A stretch of DNA of 6,750 nt from Bdellovibrionales bacterium (lineage in GTDB: Bacteria > Bdellovibrionota > Bdellovibrionia > Bdellovibrionales > UBA840), in assembly GCA_020434605.1 (NCBI GenBank), contig JAGRAL010000144.1, positions 1 to 6,750 on the forward strand, written 5' to 3'. The translations under genes and the position numbers were made by a program. The notes under the pieces are model-generated. The model saw only the letters and a program-made list of their open reading frames with translations. It searched no databases and was not told the origin of the DNA. This document shows positions 6,207 through 6,750 of this stretch, piece by piece (the stretch's first letter is position 1; the number at the start of each line of letters is the position of its first letter).

Positions 6207-6750
6207 TTATTCATCCGTTTGTGTTGAGTGTAAGACTTCCTCAATAGTAGTAATACCTTGTAATACTTTTTTTACACCATCTAGTCTAACGGTGCGCATG
6301 CCAGATTTAATAGCTGATTTTTTGATCGAGCCACCATCTTTTCTAAGTAAAATTAGCTGCCTAATTTCATCGTTGATCACCATCAATTCAGAAATCACAG
6401 TTCTTCCTGAGTAACCTTTTTGATTGCAGTGGTTACATCCAATAGCTTTAAAGAACTTAGCTCCTACTGTCATGTCTGCTGTGATTTCTAACCCCATAAG
6501 GTCAGCTTCACTTGGTTCATGTGGGGCTTTGCAATGTGGGCAAAGTACTCTTACTAGTCGCTGTGCGATCACTCCAACCACAGAAGACGAAATCAAAAAT
6601 GGCTCACATCCCATATCTAATAGACGGGGAATGGCGCCAGCTGAGTCGTTTGTGTGAAGCGTAGATAAAACTAAGTGACCAGTCAGAGAGGCGTTGATCG
6701 AAATTTCTGCGGTCTCATAGTCCCTGATCTCACCCACCATGATCACATCT
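6207..6750 (-). CDS. gspE: GspE, secretion ATPase of the T2SS (partial, C-terminal 180 residues)
   Basis: Only the C-terminal part is present; the frame is open to the right edge, so the GTG at 6746 is an internal valine, not a start. The fragment begins in the Walker B region, DVIMVGEIRD, and continues with the His-box region STLHTNDSAGAIPRLLDMG (about 29-47) and AQRLVRVLCPHC. The four zinc-binding cysteines of GspE are present as CPHC (about 70-73) and CNHC (about 105-108), followed by the conserved KGYSGRTVISELM (about 111-123). GspE forms a cytoplasmic hexamer that hydrolyses ATP to drive pseudopilus growth. The PilB pilus ATPases share these motifs; the name GspE rests on the GspF-G-H-I-J-K neighbours. 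Walker A and the N-terminal GspL-binding domain lie beyond the edge. Confidence 0.95.
   Translation of the reverse strand, partial: DVIMVGEIRDYETAEISINASLTGHLVLSTLHTNDSAGAIPRLLDMGCEPFLISSSVVGVIAQRLVRVLCPHCKAPHEPSEADLMGLEITADMTVGAKFFKAIGCNHCNQKGYSGRTVISELMVINDEIRQLILLRKDGGSIKKSAIKSGMRTVRLDGVKKVLQGITTIEEVLHSTQTDE

Noticed and set aside
5960..6247. Open plus-strand frame of 95 codons opposite gspF/gspE
   Set aside because: Antisense to strongly conserved GspF coding sequence; no ribosome site or family pattern noticed. The same holds for the plus-strand frames at 3149-3334, 4128-4355, 4374-4610, 5321-5602 and 6424-6657.
1..6750. Type IV pilus cluster instead of T2SS
   Set aside because: GspE, GspF and PilM-like proteins could fit a pilus, but GspG with its calcium loop and the full H-I-J-K set, including GspK without +5 Glu, are specific to type II secretion.
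1..6750. A previously undescribed defence or mobile system
   Set aside because: All genes but one belong to the known T2SS, and the exception belongs to a known small membrane protein family. No integrase, transposase, long repeat or nuclease was found.

Overview
The window is one stretch of a type II secretion system (T2SS) gene cluster, read almost entirely from the minus strand. In transcription order it holds the 3' end of gspE (6750-6207), gspF, gspG, gspH, then gspI, gspJ, gspK, and the 5' part of a gspL/pilM-like gene that runs off the left edge. Both gene order (E-F-G-H-I-J-K-L) and protein signatures match the classical gsp cluster: Walker B, His-box and tetracysteine motifs in GspE, a three-helix polytopic GspF, class III (type IV pilin-like) leaders in G, H, I and J, and a GspK without the +5 glutamate. 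It could be called a canonical T2SS rather than a new system.

The one gene that does not belong to the pathway is a 113-residue plus-strand membrane protein of the DUF486/DMT_6 family at 3585-3926. It lies antisense between gspH and gspI, splits the cluster into an E-F-G-H block and an I-J-K-L block, and its stop codon is only 2 bases from that of gspH.

Layout: 1-852 gspL/pilM-like (partial); 853-924 short intergenic region with a very good sigma70-type promoter facing gspL; 925-2166 gspK; 2138-3049 gspJ; 3027-3515 gspI (I-J and J-K overlap by 23-29 bases, so translational coupling is likely); 3516-3584 AT-rich divergent spacer; 3585-3926 DUF486 gene; 3929-4564 gspH; 4533-4967 gspG; 4984-6204 gspF; 6207-6750 gspE (partial). 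No gene-free stretch exceeds 100 bases. No RNA gene, mobile element or CRISPR array was seen.

Working together: GspE is the cytoplasmic ATPase, docked on GspL and GspF at the inner membrane; it drives assembly of a periplasmic pseudopilus of GspG subunits, tipped by the minor pseudopilins H, I, J and K, which pushes folded exoproteins through the outer-membrane secretin (not in this window).

The organism is a Gram-negative bacterium with an AT-rich genome (G+C judged by eye near 40%). The PilM-like GspL, the acidic and proline-rich inserts in the minor pseudopilins, and the general protein style remind me of Bdellovibrionota or other former delta-proteobacteria, but this is an impression from recall and not proven by the sequence.
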